Assembly (NCBI GenBank): GCA_017380635.1 | Contig: JAFODP010000018.1 | Span: forward strand, 62,001 to 126,000 | Reading direction: 5' to 3' | DNA: 64,000 bases | From: Bacteroidales bacterium | Lineage (GTDB): Bacteria; Bacteroidota; Bacteroidia; Bacteroidales; UBA1402 | Shown: one piece after another, positions 26,023-34,032 of the stretch | How positions within the stretch are numbered: position 1 is the stretch's first letter | How the letters are laid out: every line of letters starts with the position of its first letter | Notes under the pieces: generated by a model | Told to the model about the DNA's origin: nothing | Seen by the model: only the letters and a program-made list of their open reading frames with translations | The model's database searches: none | Translations under genes and position numbers: made by a program

Positions 26023-26041
26023 TGCAAAAGCAGTAATTTTG
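26011..26041 (+). promoter_or_regulatory. Promoter of typA
   Basis: TTTG at 26011-26014 and TAATTTTG at 26034-26041 are 19 bases apart. The -33 box lies inside the aroB 3' end. The predicted leader is about 70 nt. Confidence 0.75.
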
Positions 26042-26117
26042 CGCCCTCGAAGCGAGAGCTAAAAAATTATTATCAACTTATTTATTTTCAGAGATTTAAT
26101 ACAATCTCACCATCAGA

Positions 26118-27944
26118 ATGAAAGAGCAAGCCATCAGAAACATTGCCATCATTGCGCACGTCGACCACGGTAAAACCACCTTGGTGGACAAAATGTTGTT
26201 AGCCGGACAGTTGTTTCGTGAGAACGAAGCCAGCGGCGAATTGATGTTGGACAACAACGAATTGGAACGCGAAAGAGGTATCACCATCCTTTCGAAAAAT
26301 GTTTCCATCAATTATAAAGGTGTCAAAATCAATATTATCGACACTCCGGGTCACGCCGACTTTGGCGGTGAAGTGGAACGCGTGCTGAACATGGCCGACG
26401 GCGTATTGCTTTTGGTGGATGCCTTCGAAGGCCCGATGCCTCAGACTCGTTTCGTGTTGCAGAAAGCTTTGGAAATCGGATTGAAGCCCATCGTAGTTAT
26501 TAATAAGGTAGACAAGCCCAACTGTCGTCCTATCGAAGTACAGGAAGCCGTGTTCGATTTGATGTTCAACTTGGACGCCACCGAAGAGCAGCTCGATTTT
26601 CAAACGGTGTATGGTTCGGCCAAACGTGGCTGGATGTCAGACGATTGGCAGCACGAAACCAGCGATATCACTTATTTGCTCGATCAGATTATCAAACATA
26701 TTCCCGCGCCTGAAATAAAGGAAGGTGCTTCGCAAATGTTGGTTACCTCGCTCGATTATTCTTCTTACGTGGGTCGTATTGCCATTGGTCGCGTACATCG
26801 CGGTAGCTTCCGTGAAAATCAGGACATTATGTTGATTAAGCGCGACGGCACTCAGCAAAAAGCACGCATCAAGGAATTGCACGAATTTGTAGGTTTTGGA
26901 CGCAAACATTGCGACGAAATCGGTTCGGGCGACATTTGCGCCATGGTGGGTATTGAAAATTTCGAAATCGGCGACACCATTGCCGACATCAACACGCCCG
27001 AAGCCTTGCCGCCCATCGCCATCGACGAACCTACCATGAGCATGGTTTTCACCATCAACAACTCGCCCTTCTTTGGTAAAGACGGTAAATTCGTCACCTC
27101 GCGCCACATCCACGAACGCTTGGTTCGCGAATTGGATAAAAACTTGGCGCTCAGAGTGGAAAAAGATCCCAACTCGGATGTTTGGACGGTTTTCGGTCGT
27201 GGCGTACTGCATCTTTCCGTGCTGATTGAAACCATGCGTCGCGAAGGTTACGAGCTGCAAGTGGGTCAGCCGCGCGTTATCATCAAAGAAATTGACGGCG
27301 TAGTGTGCGAACCCATCGAAGAGCTCACCATCAACGTTACCGAAGAGGCCGCCAGCAAAATGATCGACCAAGTGACGCGTCGCAAAGGCGAACTCACCAA
27401 AATGGAAACCAAGAACGATCGTGTCTATCTGGAATTCAACATTCCTTCGCGCGGTATCATCGGTTTGCGCAGTACTTTGCTGACACTTTCGGCCGGCGAA
27501 GCGGTGATTGCCCATCGTTTCATCGAGTTCCAACCCTACAAAGGCGACATCGAACGTCGCGAAAACGGTTCTATGATTGCCATCGAAACCGGAACGGCGG
27601 TTGCCTACGGTATGGACAAACTGCAAGATCGTGGTCGTTTCTTCATCAGTCCGGGCGAAGAAGTGTATGCCGGCCAGGTGGTGGGCGAACATGCCAAGGA
27701 AGGCGATTTGGTGATTAACGTAAACAAATCCAAGAAGTTGACCAACGTGCGCGCTTCCGGCACCGACGAAAAAGTAACTTTGCCGCCGCCTGTCATTTTC
27801 TCTTTGGAAGAAGCTTTGGAATACATCAAAGAAGACGAATACGTGGAAATTACGCCCAAGCACATGCGTATGCGCAAAATTATCCTCGACGAAATTGAAC
27901 GCAAACGTCAGGCCAACCGCGCTGCCGCAGCCGCAAAAGCTTGA
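26118..27944 (+). CDS. typA: Ribosome-associated GTPase TypA/BipA
   Basis: TypA is a translational GTPase that binds the ribosome and assists 50S maturation, mostly under stress or cold. The 608-residue product has the G1 motif AHVDHGKTT, the switch ERERGITI, DTPGHADFGGEVERVL, NKVDKP, and the EF-G-like domains III and V plus a BipA-specific C-terminal domain (KLTNVRASGTDEKVTLPPP). The length is the family norm. It has a good promoter of its own and is followed by 177 bases without a gene before tRNA-Pro. Confidence 0.97.
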   Translation: MKEQAIRNIAIIAHVDHGKTTLVDKMLLAGQLFRENEASGELMLDNNELERERGITILSKNVSINYKGVKINIIDTPGHADFGGEVERVLNMADGVLLLVDAFEGPMPQTRFVLQKALEIGLKPIVVINKVDKPNCRPIEVQEAVFDLMFNLDATEEQLDFQTVYGSAKRGWMSDDWQHETSDITYLLDQIIKHIPAPEIKEGASQMLVTSLDYSSYVGRIAIGRVHRGSFRENQDIMLIKRDGTQQKARIKELHEFVGFGRKHCDEIGSGDICAMVGIENFEIGDTIADINTPEALPPIAIDEPTMSMVFTINNSPFFGKDGKFVTSRHIHERLVRELDKNLALRVEKDPNSDVWTVFGRGVLHLSVLIETMRREGYELQVGQPRVIIKEIDGVVCEPIEELTINVTEEAASKMIDQVTRRKGELTKMETKNDRVYLEFNIPSRGIIGLRSTLLTLSAGEAVIAHRFIEFQPYKGDIERRENGSMIAIETGTAVAYGMDKLQDRGRFFISPGEEVYAGQVVGEHAKEGDLVINVNKSKKLTNVRASGTDEKVTLPPPVIFSLEEALEYIKEDEYVEITPKHMRMRKIILDEIERKRQANRAAAAAKA

Positions 27945-28079
27945 TTTTCGCATTGATAGGATTTTTATTTTCCGTTGAGAACGCATTCAACTTTCAGTTT
28001 GAAAAGGCCTGATTCTCAGCTGGGGAAGCCTAATTTATCAGAATAAAACAAGAGCGCGAAGATTTTTTCCGCTAAAGCG

Positions 28080-28110
28080 TTTGCAAAATAAAAAATTAGC
28101 ATTACCTTTG
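28080..28110 (+). promoter_or_regulatory. Promoter of tRNA-Pro
   Basis: TTTG at 28080-28083 and TACCTTTG at 28103-28110, with a 19-base spacer, place the start site a few bases before the mature tRNA 5' end. Confidence 0.75.
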
Positions 28111-28121
28111 CGCTCGCAATT

Positions 28122-28197
28122 CGGGATGTAGCTCAGTCCGGTTTAGAGTACGCGTCTGGGGGGCGTGTGGTCGCTGGTTCGAATCCAGTCATCCCGA
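28122..28197 (+). tRNA. tRNA-Pro (anticodon GGG)
   Basis: The 76-base sequence folds into a standard cloverleaf: acceptor stem CGGGATG/CATCCCG with discriminator A, anticodon loop CTGGGGG with GGG at 28158-28160, and T-arm GCTGGTTCGAATCCAGT. The 3' CCA is not encoded. GGG reads the Pro codons CCC and CCT. Confidence 0.95.
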
Positions 28198-28205
28198 CTT
28201 CAACC

Positions 28206-28243
28206 AAAGCATCGATAATCGCAAGATTCTCGATGCTTTTTTG
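28206..28243 (+). terminator. Terminator of tRNA-Pro, copy 1 of a duplicated hairpin
   Basis: AAAGCATCGA pairs with TCGATGCTTT (28230-28239); inside, AATC and GATT pair around a GCAA tetraloop. It is followed by Ts. An almost identical copy lies at 29061-29096. Confidence 0.9.
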
Positions 28244-28339
28244 TTTGCGCACAGATCAAGATGCACTTTCATATTCATTAGGATCTGATCGAACAGCAGC
28301 CGTCATTAAAAAATTCTTCAAAAAAATATGGAAAACATG

Positions 28340-28371
28340 TTTGTGGTCTCAAAATTTAGACCCATATTTGT
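28340..28371 (+). promoter_or_regulatory. Possible promoter/operator of the DUF4160-DUF2442 pair
   Basis: TTTG at 28340-28343 is followed after 21 bases by TATTTGTG, an imperfect -7 box. Between them, GGTCT (28345-28349) and AGACC (28358-28362) form an inverted repeat, a plausible binding site for the HTH of the DUF2442 protein. Weak evidence. The rest of 28244-28391 holds no recognisable gene. Confidence 0.3.
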
Positions 28372-28391
28372 GCGCCTTAAAATTATCATCT

Positions 28392-28628
28392 ATGCCAACA
28401 ATATTAACCATCTTTGGATTACGTTTCTTTTTTTACGCCGACGAGCATTTACCTATTCATATACACCTGGAGAATGCAGACGGATTAGCAAAAATAGAAT
28501 TAGAGCCCTGCATTAAATTAATTGAAAACAAAGGAATTAAACCCCGCGATATAAAAAGAGCTATAACTATTGTTGAGCATTACAGAGAAGAATTTATAGA
28601 ACAGTGGAAGAAATTTCACGACGAATAA
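28392..28628 (+). CDS. DUF4160 domain protein
   Basis: The 78-residue product (MPTILTIFGLRFFFYADEHL start) matches the DUF4160 pattern: a short beta-rich N-terminus, the histidine-containing HLPIHIHLE segment and a C-terminal helix HYREEFIEQWKKFH. DUF4160 genes are commonly found next to DUF2442 genes and the pair is suspected, not proven, to act as a toxin-antitoxin-like module. I choose ATG 28392 because the upstream open frame runs into the tRNA and its terminator. The region is more AT-rich than its neighbours. Confidence 0.72.
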   Translation: MPTILTIFGLRFFFYADEHLPIHIHLENADGLAKIELEPCIKLIENKGIKPRDIKRAITIVEHYREEFIEQWKKFHDE

Positions 28629-28638
28629 CAAAACAATT

Positions 28639-29055
28639 ATGGCCACAATTGAAAAACTATGGTTTGAAGCAGAAAGGATCTGGATCACAACCAACGAAGG
28701 ACAAACATTGAGCCGCCCGCTGGAGGCATTTCCCAACTTGAAAGATGCCAGTGCATCGCAACGCGCCGCATTTAAAATAAATCGTTTTGGCGACGCCATC
28801 CGTTGGGACGAAATAGATGAAGACATTCATATCAGTAGCTTTTTCGACAACAACGAGCCAGACCTCAACAACGAAATCGCCGAAATTTTTCGCAAGTTTC
28901 CACAACTGAACGTTTCCGAGCTAGCCCGAAGTATGGGCATACACAAAAGCCTGCTTGCCAAATATATTTATGGTATAAAGCGCCCCAGCGAAGAACGCAA
29001 GGAACAAATAAAACAAACCCTTCGAGACCTCGGCAAAGAGCTGATGGCCGTGTAG
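28639..29055 (+). CDS. DUF2442 domain protein with C-terminal helix-turn-helix
   Basis: The 138-residue product has an N-terminal DUF2442 region (residues 3-65: LWFEAERIWITTNEGQTLS, then NRFGDAIRWDEIDEDI) and a C-terminal helix-turn-helix (residues about 88-125: NVSELARSMGIHKSLLAKYI). A DNA-binding partner of this sort would fit the antitoxin or regulator half of the pair with the DUF4160 gene 10 bases upstream. Function is inferred from arrangement only. Confidence 0.75.
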   Translation: MATIEKLWFEAERIWITTNEGQTLSRPLEAFPNLKDASASQRAAFKINRFGDAIRWDEIDEDIHISSFFDNNEPDLNNEIAEIFRKFPQLNVSELARSMGIHKSLLAKYIYGIKRPSEERKEQIKQTLRDLGKELMAV

Positions 29056-29060
29056 AAAGC

Positions 29061-29096
29061 AAAGCATTGATAATCGCAAGATTGTCGATGCTTTTT
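29061..29096 (+). terminator. Terminator after the DUF2442 gene, copy 2 of the tRNA-Pro hairpin
   Basis: AAAGCATTGA and TCGATGCTTT (29085-29094) flank the same AATC-GCAA-GATT inner hairpin as copy 1. Only two bases differ over the 34-base hairpin, and the change in the outer stem leaves a G-U pair. Confidence 0.88.
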
Positions 29097-29131
29097 ATCT
29101 ATTGAGATTCTTTAGTAAGGAATAATCATTG

Positions 29132-29139
29132 TAGCTTTG
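29132..29139 (+). promoter_or_regulatory. -7 box for the GH127 gene
   Basis: TAGCTTTG matches TAnnTTTG; TTTA at 29111-29114 is a possible degenerate -33 at 17 bases. The start would be about 20 bases before the ATG. Confidence 0.5.
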
Positions 29140-29164
29140 CCGTCGGAAAATAATTGACACAACT

Positions 29165-31204
29165 ATGAGAAATTTTGCTTTCAGTTTGCTGATTTGTGCG
29201 TTAACCATAAACCTTTCTACAGTTGCCGCCCAGGCCAACACAGGCAGTTATCCTTACACGCAAGTGCCGTTTACGGCGGTGCAGATGGTCGAGAATTCCT
29301 TTTGGGGCGAACGTCTGAAGGCCGCGCGTGAGGTGACGGTACCATTGGCATTCAGCAAATGCGAAAGCGAAGGTCGCTACGAAAATTTCGTGAAGGCGGC
29401 GCATCCCAGCCCGCAATACGATGTGTCGAGTTTTATGGGTTTTTCCTTCGATGATACCGATGTGTACAAAACCATCGAGGGTGCCAGCTATATTTTGCAA
29501 ACTTATCCCGATGCCGCGCTCGAGGCTTACATAGACAGCGTGCTCAACTTGGTGGCCGCCGCGCAAGAGCCTGACGGATATCTATATACGGCGCGAACCA
29601 TCAATCCCGAAAAACCGCATCGCTGGGCGGGAAGCAAGCGCTGGGAAAAGGTGGAAGATCTGAGTCACGAATTCTACAACCTCGGTCACATGGTAGATGC
29701 TGCTTGTGCGCATTATCAGGCCACCGGCTCAACAAAATTTCTCGACATTGCCCGTCGTTATGCCGATTGCGTGGTGCGCGAAGTGGGTCCGAAAGAGGGT
29801 CAGGCTTGCGTGGTGCCGGGACATCAGATTGCCGAAATGGCGCTGGCCAGGCTTTATGTGCTACTCAACTCGGAAGATTATGTGAAGAAACATGGCATCG
29901 TGGCCGATAGTCGCCGTTATCTGGATCAGGCAAAATTTTTCCTCGATATGCGTGGAAAAACCTCGTTCAAAACTTCGTACAGCCAAAGTCATCAGCCGGT
30001 AACCGAACAGAAAGAAGCCGTGGGACACGCCGTCAGAGCCGGTTACATGTATGCCGGCATGGCCGATGTGGCTGCCTTGACGGGCGATACGGCCTACATC
30101 AAAGCCATCGACCACATTTGGGAAAACATCGTCGGTAAAAAATATTACATCACCGGAGGTGTGGGCGCCACCAATCACGGAGAAGCCTTTGGCAGAAATT
30201 ACGAATTGCCCAACCTGACGGCCTACAACGAAACTTGCGCTGCCATTGCCATGGTGTACCTGAACGAGCGAATGTTCCTGATGCGTGGCGATGCCAAATA
30301 TATCGATTGTCTGGAGCGCACGCTCTATAACGGTGTTATCAGCGGGATGTCGATGGACGGAGGTAAATTCTTCTATCCCAATCCTTTGGAAAGCCGCGGC
30401 AACTACGAGAGAAAAGATTGGTTCGGATGCGCATGTTGTCCGAGCAATATCAGCCGCTTTATTCCGTCCTTGCCGGGATATATGTATGCCGTCAAAGATA
30501 ACAGCCTGTATATCAATCTTTATGCTGCCAATACCGCCGAGATTTCATTACAAGGAAAAAAGATTGTGCTGGAAGAATCGACGCAATATCCTTGGGAAGG
30601 CGACATTGCCATCAAAATTCTGGAAAATAAGGCCAAATCGTTTCGTATGATGTTGCGTATTCCCGGCTGGCTGCGCAATAGACCTGTGCCAAGTAATCTT
30701 TATCATTACGCCGACAACAAGCAACTTGGCTATCAGATTTCGGTGAATGGCGAAGCCGTGCAGGGCGAATTGGAAAAAGGTTATTTAGCCATTGAGCGTA
30801 AATGGAAAAAGGGCGATGTGCTGCGCATTCATTTCGACATGGAGCCTCGATTGGTGCAGGCGCATCAGCAAGTGGCTGCCGATCGTGGACGTCTGGCCAT
30901 TGAGCGCGGACCTATCGTGTATTGTGCCGAGTGGCCCGACAACGATTTCAATTTCTTCCATTTTATCCTGAACCGCGATCCCAAGTTGAAAGTGATTGAA
31001 AACCACTCGCTTTTCACCGAAGCGGAAAGCAAAATGATGCAGTCTCTCAAGTGTATTTCGGCTGAAGGTCGCGCATTATCTTTCGACGCAAACGGACGCC
31101 TGCAAAGCCAAGACGCCGCCCTGAAGCTTATCCCCTACTTCGCTTGGGCGCACCGCGGCACCGGCAACATGCTCGTCTGGATTCCCAACGAGATTGAACA
31201 TTGA
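29165..31204 (+). CDS. Glycoside hydrolase family 127, beta-L-arabinofuranosidase-like
   Basis: The 679-residue exported protein (signal peptide cleaved near VAAQA) has the (alpha/alpha)6 barrel of GH127 and C-terminal beta-jelly-roll domains. The zinc-cysteine catalytic site is visible: E356 and C358 in YNETCAA, and C424-C425 in CACCPSN, matching the Glu-Cys-Cys-Cys set of characterised HypBA1. C424 corresponds to the nucleophile. HYDVSSFMGFSFDDTDVYKT-type N-terminal features and the EFYNLGHMVDA segment also fit. It likely cleaves beta-L-arabinofuranose from plant glycans. There is no adjacent susCD pair. A 62-base diverged copy of its 3' end lies at 32888-32949. Confidence 0.9.
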   Translation: MRNFAFSLLICALTINLSTVAAQANTGSYPYTQVPFTAVQMVENSFWGERLKAAREVTVPLAFSKCESEGRYENFVKAAHPSPQYDVSSFMGFSFDDTDVYKTIEGASYILQTYPDAALEAYIDSVLNLVAAAQEPDGYLYTARTINPEKPHRWAGSKRWEKVEDLSHEFYNLGHMVDAACAHYQATGSTKFLDIARRYADCVVREVGPKEGQACVVPGHQIAEMALARLYVLLNSEDYVKKHGIVADSRRYLDQAKFFLDMRGKTSFKTSYSQSHQPVTEQKEAVGHAVRAGYMYAGMADVAALTGDTAYIKAIDHIWENIVGKKYYITGGVGATNHGEAFGRNYELPNLTAYNETCAAIAMVYLNERMFLMRGDAKYIDCLERTLYNGVISGMSMDGGKFFYPNPLESRGNYERKDWFGCACCPSNISRFIPSLPGYMYAVKDNSLYINLYAANTAEISLQGKKIVLEESTQYPWEGDIAIKILENKAKSFRMMLRIPGWLRNRPVPSNLYHYADNKQLGYQISVNGEAVQGELEKGYLAIERKWKKGDVLRIHFDMEPRLVQAHQQVAADRGRLAIERGPIVYCAEWPDNDFNFFHFILNRDPKLKVIENHSLFTEAESKMMQSLKCISAEGRALSFDANGRLQSQDAALKLIPYFAWAHRGTGNMLVWIPNEIEH

Positions 31205-31333
31205 GCGATAGCGCATTAACACAGCTGTATTTTAATACCGACTTTCACTAGTATCCAATTTATATAAAATCCCCTTGGCGTTCACTAATGAAAATGCAAC
31301 ATTTGCAATCATAAACTTTGATACCTCAAGCCC

Positions 31334-32320
31334 CTACAAAGCTTTCAGGGAGAAGGCGGCGGTGTAGTCGATGAGGGCGGAGGCATCTTTGAAGCGAAGC
31401 CAGGCATCTTCCTGATGGCTCATTTCGGATAGTTGATTGGCCGTTTTGGAGCCAAGTTTATGTATCACCTCGTCCATAATTGCCATTTCTTCTTGGGAAA
31501 AGAGGCTCATATCAGGAGAGTGTTTCGACACCAAAAGTTCGCCCGAATGCCCCGATGCAAAAGGAACGATTTCCGGTTCGACGGCATCCATGCTGCCATA
31601 AAGCATATCCCAACGTTCAGGCACCGGGCCATATTGTATAGCCTTGTAAGCCAAACCCGTTATGCCCACTGCTCGCCTTTTATAGCTACAGAAATCGGTG
31701 AAAAACAACAACTTATTCATTTTAGTGGGAAACACGCCACCAAGTTTCTCAATAAAATAAAGCACAACATTTTGCAGCTTAGATTGCGATTGAGGCGCAT
31801 AGCCATTGATAGCGCTACGCTTAGCCATCGTATATATATTATTTTCCGCAGAAATCACTTCATCTAGATGCTTGGTAGCACGCGCAAGTTTATCGCACAA
31901 CTTGGCAAATTCCTGAGGCTGGAACTGATTCTCGGCATTGCGCACATACATGGAAAAAACAGCCGGATTCATGATACTTTTCAAGGTTTTTCCAATCACT
32001 TCACTCGGCACCTCGCCCATTTCATACAATCTGTATTGATTCGCGCCAAGGCCCAGAATTTCAGACATTTTAGAAGCCGACAATCCGTACAACTCTCTCA
32101 AATCCTTAATTTCGTCCGGAAAGGGAATACCATATTTCACCCGGTACTGATTATACACCTGGCCTACATTCATTTCGTCGAGCTGAGTGGTAGTGAATTG
32201 TTCTTTTGTATCGACACATTCATAAAAATGAGCCACATACACAAAATTTTCCTTACGAAAACAAAGTTCCCTTTGCTCTTTCCTCAGCCTCGCTTCACCT
32301 CCGGTAAATGGACTCTTCAT
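31334..32320 (-). CDS. MqsA-like antitoxin fused to a Panacea (DUF4065/SocA) domain
   Basis: The 328-residue protein has three parts. Residues 1-60 resemble the MqsA N-terminal domain but the expected first CxxC is lost (KSPFTGG) and only one Cys remains in FYECVDTKEQF, so zinc binding is doubtful. Residues 65-110 form an HTH (LRELYGLSASKMSEILGLG). Residues 183-305 match Panacea: YFIEKLGGVFPTKMNKLLFF, ITGLAYKAIQYGPVPERW. In the Panacea family this domain neutralises diverse toxins. I start at ATG 32320 because it is one base after the toxin stop; the frame is open further upstream within the toxin gene. The gap 31205-31333 holds no gene. Confidence 0.82.
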   Translation of the reverse strand: MKSPFTGGEARLRKEQRELCFRKENFVYVAHFYECVDTKEQFTTTQLDEMNVGQVYNQYRVKYGIPFPDEIKDLRELYGLSASKMSEILGLGANQYRLYEMGEVPSEVIGKTLKSIMNPAVFSMYVRNAENQFQPQEFAKLCDKLARATKHLDEVISAENNIYTMAKRSAINGYAPQSQSKLQNVVLYFIEKLGGVFPTKMNKLLFFTDFCSYKRRAVGITGLAYKAIQYGPVPERWDMLYGSMDAVEPEIVPFASGHSGELLVSKHSPDMSLFSQEEMAIMDEVIHKLGSKTANQLSEMSHQEDAWLRFKDASALIDYTAAFSLKAL

Positions 32321-32321
32321 A

Positions 32322-32675
32322 TTACTGGTTTTTAAATGGATACTGCATTTTATATTCCGCCTTATGAAACGATATACAAATGGTTCTATTATTCGGCTGC
32401 CCCAAAGAAATCTTGATATACACTTCGTTTCCCTTGATGTCCTTTCCAAAGACCCACATATCGCCATATTTATTAAGCGCATCGACTATTGGCCCTTCGG
32501 AATAATCCTCCACCTTAATCGACTTGATGACAGTTAGTCTGTAATTGGCCGTAATTCCCAATTCGGCCAAGGCTTGAAGATTTTTTCCGCGATCGTCCCG
32601 AAAGACAATATCATACACTTGGCATTTTTCATGAAATTGATATAAAAATTTTTGCACTTCTTGCTTTGATGTCAT
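32322..32675 (-). CDS. MqsR family toxin
   Basis: The 117-residue product has the pattern of MqsR-type RNase toxins: KQEVQKFLYQFHEKC, then SIKVEDYSEGPI, MWVFGKDIKGNEVYIKISL and ISFHKAEYKMQYPF at the C-terminus. MqsR of E. coli is a RelE-fold mRNA interferase cutting at GCU. The gene is first in the operon and overlaps nothing; its stop is one base from the antitoxin ATG, which fits the toxin-first order of mqsRA. I start at ATG 32675; an in-frame extension to 32735 would cross the promoter. Confidence 0.82.
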   Translation of the reverse strand: MTSKQEVQKFLYQFHEKCQVYDIVFRDDRGKNLQALAELGITANYRLTVIKSIKVEDYSEGPIVDALNKYGDMWVFGKDIKGNEVYIKISLGQPNNRTICISFHKAEYKMQYPFKNQ

Positions 32676-32691
32676 TGTATTAGATTTTTCG

Positions 32692-32724
32692 CAAAGATAA
32701 TATCCAAACACGGGCATTGTCAAG
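32692..32724 (-). promoter_or_regulatory. Promoter of the mqsR-like operon with palindromic operator candidates
   Basis: On the minus strand CTTG (plus 32721-32724) and TATCTTTG (plus 32692-32699) are 21 bases apart. GATAATATC (32696-32704) is a palindrome overlapping the -7 box. Farther upstream, TATCATTGGATA (32750-32761) and TATCAATGATA (32792-32802, within CTCTAT/ATAGAG at 32789-32807) repeat the same TATC/GATA half sites, suggesting autoregulatory binding sites. Confidence 0.5.
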
Positions 32725-32816
32725 CATTTTAACAATTATTTTTCAACTTTATCATTGGATATAAATGCTGATTCAGACAGATTTTAAACTCTATCAATGA
32801 TATAGAGAACATCTAT

Positions 32817-32856
32817 AGAAACACAAAATCAATAACAGAAACACAAAATATGCCCA
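32817..32856. repeat. Two 20-bp direct repeats containing AGAAACACAAAAT
   Basis: AGAAACACAAAAT starts at 32817 and 32837, a 20-base period like that of the array at 32943. The surroundings are AT-rich and without a gene. Confidence 0.6.
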
Positions 32857-32887
32857 AATAAGCGGGGAAATCCGACGGAGCAACGAT

Positions 32888-32949
32888 TTCGCTTGCGCAC
32901 AGCGCAGCCTAGGTAACACGCTCGTCAGGATTCCCAACGAGATTGAACA
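32888..32949 (+). pseudogene. Remnant of a GH127 gene 3' end
   Basis: These 62 bases align without gaps to the last 62 bases before the final codon of the GH127 gene at 31139-31200, with 52 identities; the last 26 bases are nearly unchanged. In frame it reads FACAQRSLGNTLVRIPNEIE against FAWAHRGTGNMLVWIPNEIE. It has no matching sequence upstream and no stop; the frame runs into the repeat array. It is a fragment, not a gene. Confidence 0.85.
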
Positions 32950-33023
32950 CGCCAAACAAAAGTTGAAGACGCCAAGTAAAAAACCGAACACGCCAAACAG
33001 AAGTTGAACACGCCAAGTAGAAA
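32943..33023. repeat. Four tandem 20-21-bp units (TTGAACACGCCAAACAAAAG type)
   Basis: Units start at 32943, 32963, 32984 and 33004; the conserved core is GAACACGCCAA. The first unit's TTGAACA is shared with the end of the GH127 remnant, so the array appears to have grown from that edge. It ends exactly at the stop codon of the minus-strand transporter gene. Confidence 0.88.
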
Positions 33024-33998
33024 TTAAGTGCGGTTTTTCGATTGTCGATAGAGTTGGTAGGAATTGTAGAGGTTGTGCCAGATGCTGTAGAGGCCGCCGG
33101 CCAGCGAGGTGACGGGATCGAGGAAAGTGTAGCCCAGCCAAATGATGAAGACGGTGTTTTTCTGTCCGAGCGATTGTCCGCAAGCAATTTTGTCGTCATG
33201 CGGCGCACCGATTTTCTTGCCGAGATAGAATTGCAAAGCGCAAGCCAAGATGGAAACCATCGTGATGCCCGCCACCAAAGAAATAGCCACTTGGCTTTGC
33301 ATCAAACCGCGCGTAGTGACAGCAATGGCCAAAGCCAAAGCTACCGCCCAAAGATAAAAGGCCAAATCGCTCTGCTTCAATATTTTCTGCAAAAGCCTCG
33401 GACAATATGCGCGCACCAGCCAAGCCAGAATCAAGGGCAAAAGCAGCAAGGGAAAAACTTTCAACAATATCGACAGAAAGGCGCTGAAAAAACCGATGCC
33501 GGCGGTGGGATTCACCAAGGGCAGAAAAATGGGCACAACGATGGCCACGCAGAGATTCACCAAAATCAGGTAGGAAGTGATGGATGCCGTGCTGCCGCCC
33601 AACTTGGCTGTAATAACGGGCGATGCCGTAGCGGTGGGACAAATCATACAAAGCATGGCGGCTTGCAACACCACAGCGCAATCATGATCGGAGTATCGCA
33701 TCGAAGCCAAAGCCAGCAGCACAAAGGCCGACAATTGCACGGCCAACAACTTGAAATGCCAAGGTCGCCAACGCAGGTCTTTCGGACTCAACTTGCAGCT
33801 ACTCAGAAACATCATGGCAAAAAGCAAGGCCGGCTGAACAATCTCCACCGCGCGACTGCAAGTAAGCCTCAGCGCATCGGGCAACTGGCAAGCGTCGTAT
33901 ATAATGTAGCCAAGTGCACCCATCGTCATTGCGATGGGCAAAGTCCAGGTTTTCAGAAATTTAATAAGAGAGTTCAGCATCATTTCGGCCTTCGCCAC
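33024..33998 (-). CDS. Bile acid:sodium symporter (BASS) family transporter
   Basis: The 324-residue protein is hydrophobic throughout with roughly ten predicted membrane segments, and has the BASS family features SHD-rich loop, CPTATASPVITAKLGGSTA after helix 4, and NTVFIIWLGYTFLDPVTS near the end. Such transporters carry organic anions (bile acids, pantothenate, pyruvate or 2-oxo acids) with sodium; the substrate here is unknown. Starts at 33983 or 33980 (MMLNSLIKF) are equally plausible to the ATG at 33998. A minus-strand -7 box (TATCTTTG, plus 34033-34040) lies 35 bases upstream. Confidence 0.82.
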   Translation of the reverse strand: MAKAEMMLNSLIKFLKTWTLPIAMTMGALGYIIYDACQLPDALRLTCSRAVEIVQPALLFAMMFLSSCKLSPKDLRWRPWHFKLLAVQLSAFVLLALASMRYSDHDCAVVLQAAMLCMICPTATASPVITAKLGGSTASITSYLILVNLCVAIVVPIFLPLVNPTAGIGFFSAFLSILLKVFPLLLLPLILAWLVRAYCPRLLQKILKQSDLAFYLWAVALALAIAVTTRGLMQSQVAISLVAGITMVSILACALQFYLGKKIGAPHDDKIACGQSLGQKNTVFIIWLGYTFLDPVTSLAGGLYSIWHNLYNSYQLYRQSKNRT

Positions 33999-34032
33999 GC
34001 ATTTTCAAAAAAGCTCGAGGATAAAATTGTGG

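Noticed and set aside
26637-27986. 449-codon minus frame opposite typA
   Set aside because: typA is unmistakable on the plus strand; the opposite frame is a compositional shadow rich in Phe and His.
28122-28197. Classical integrative element at tRNA-Pro
   Set aside because: The tRNA 3' end itself is not duplicated and no integrase is present; only the terminator hairpin is repeated, so I report a small cassette instead.
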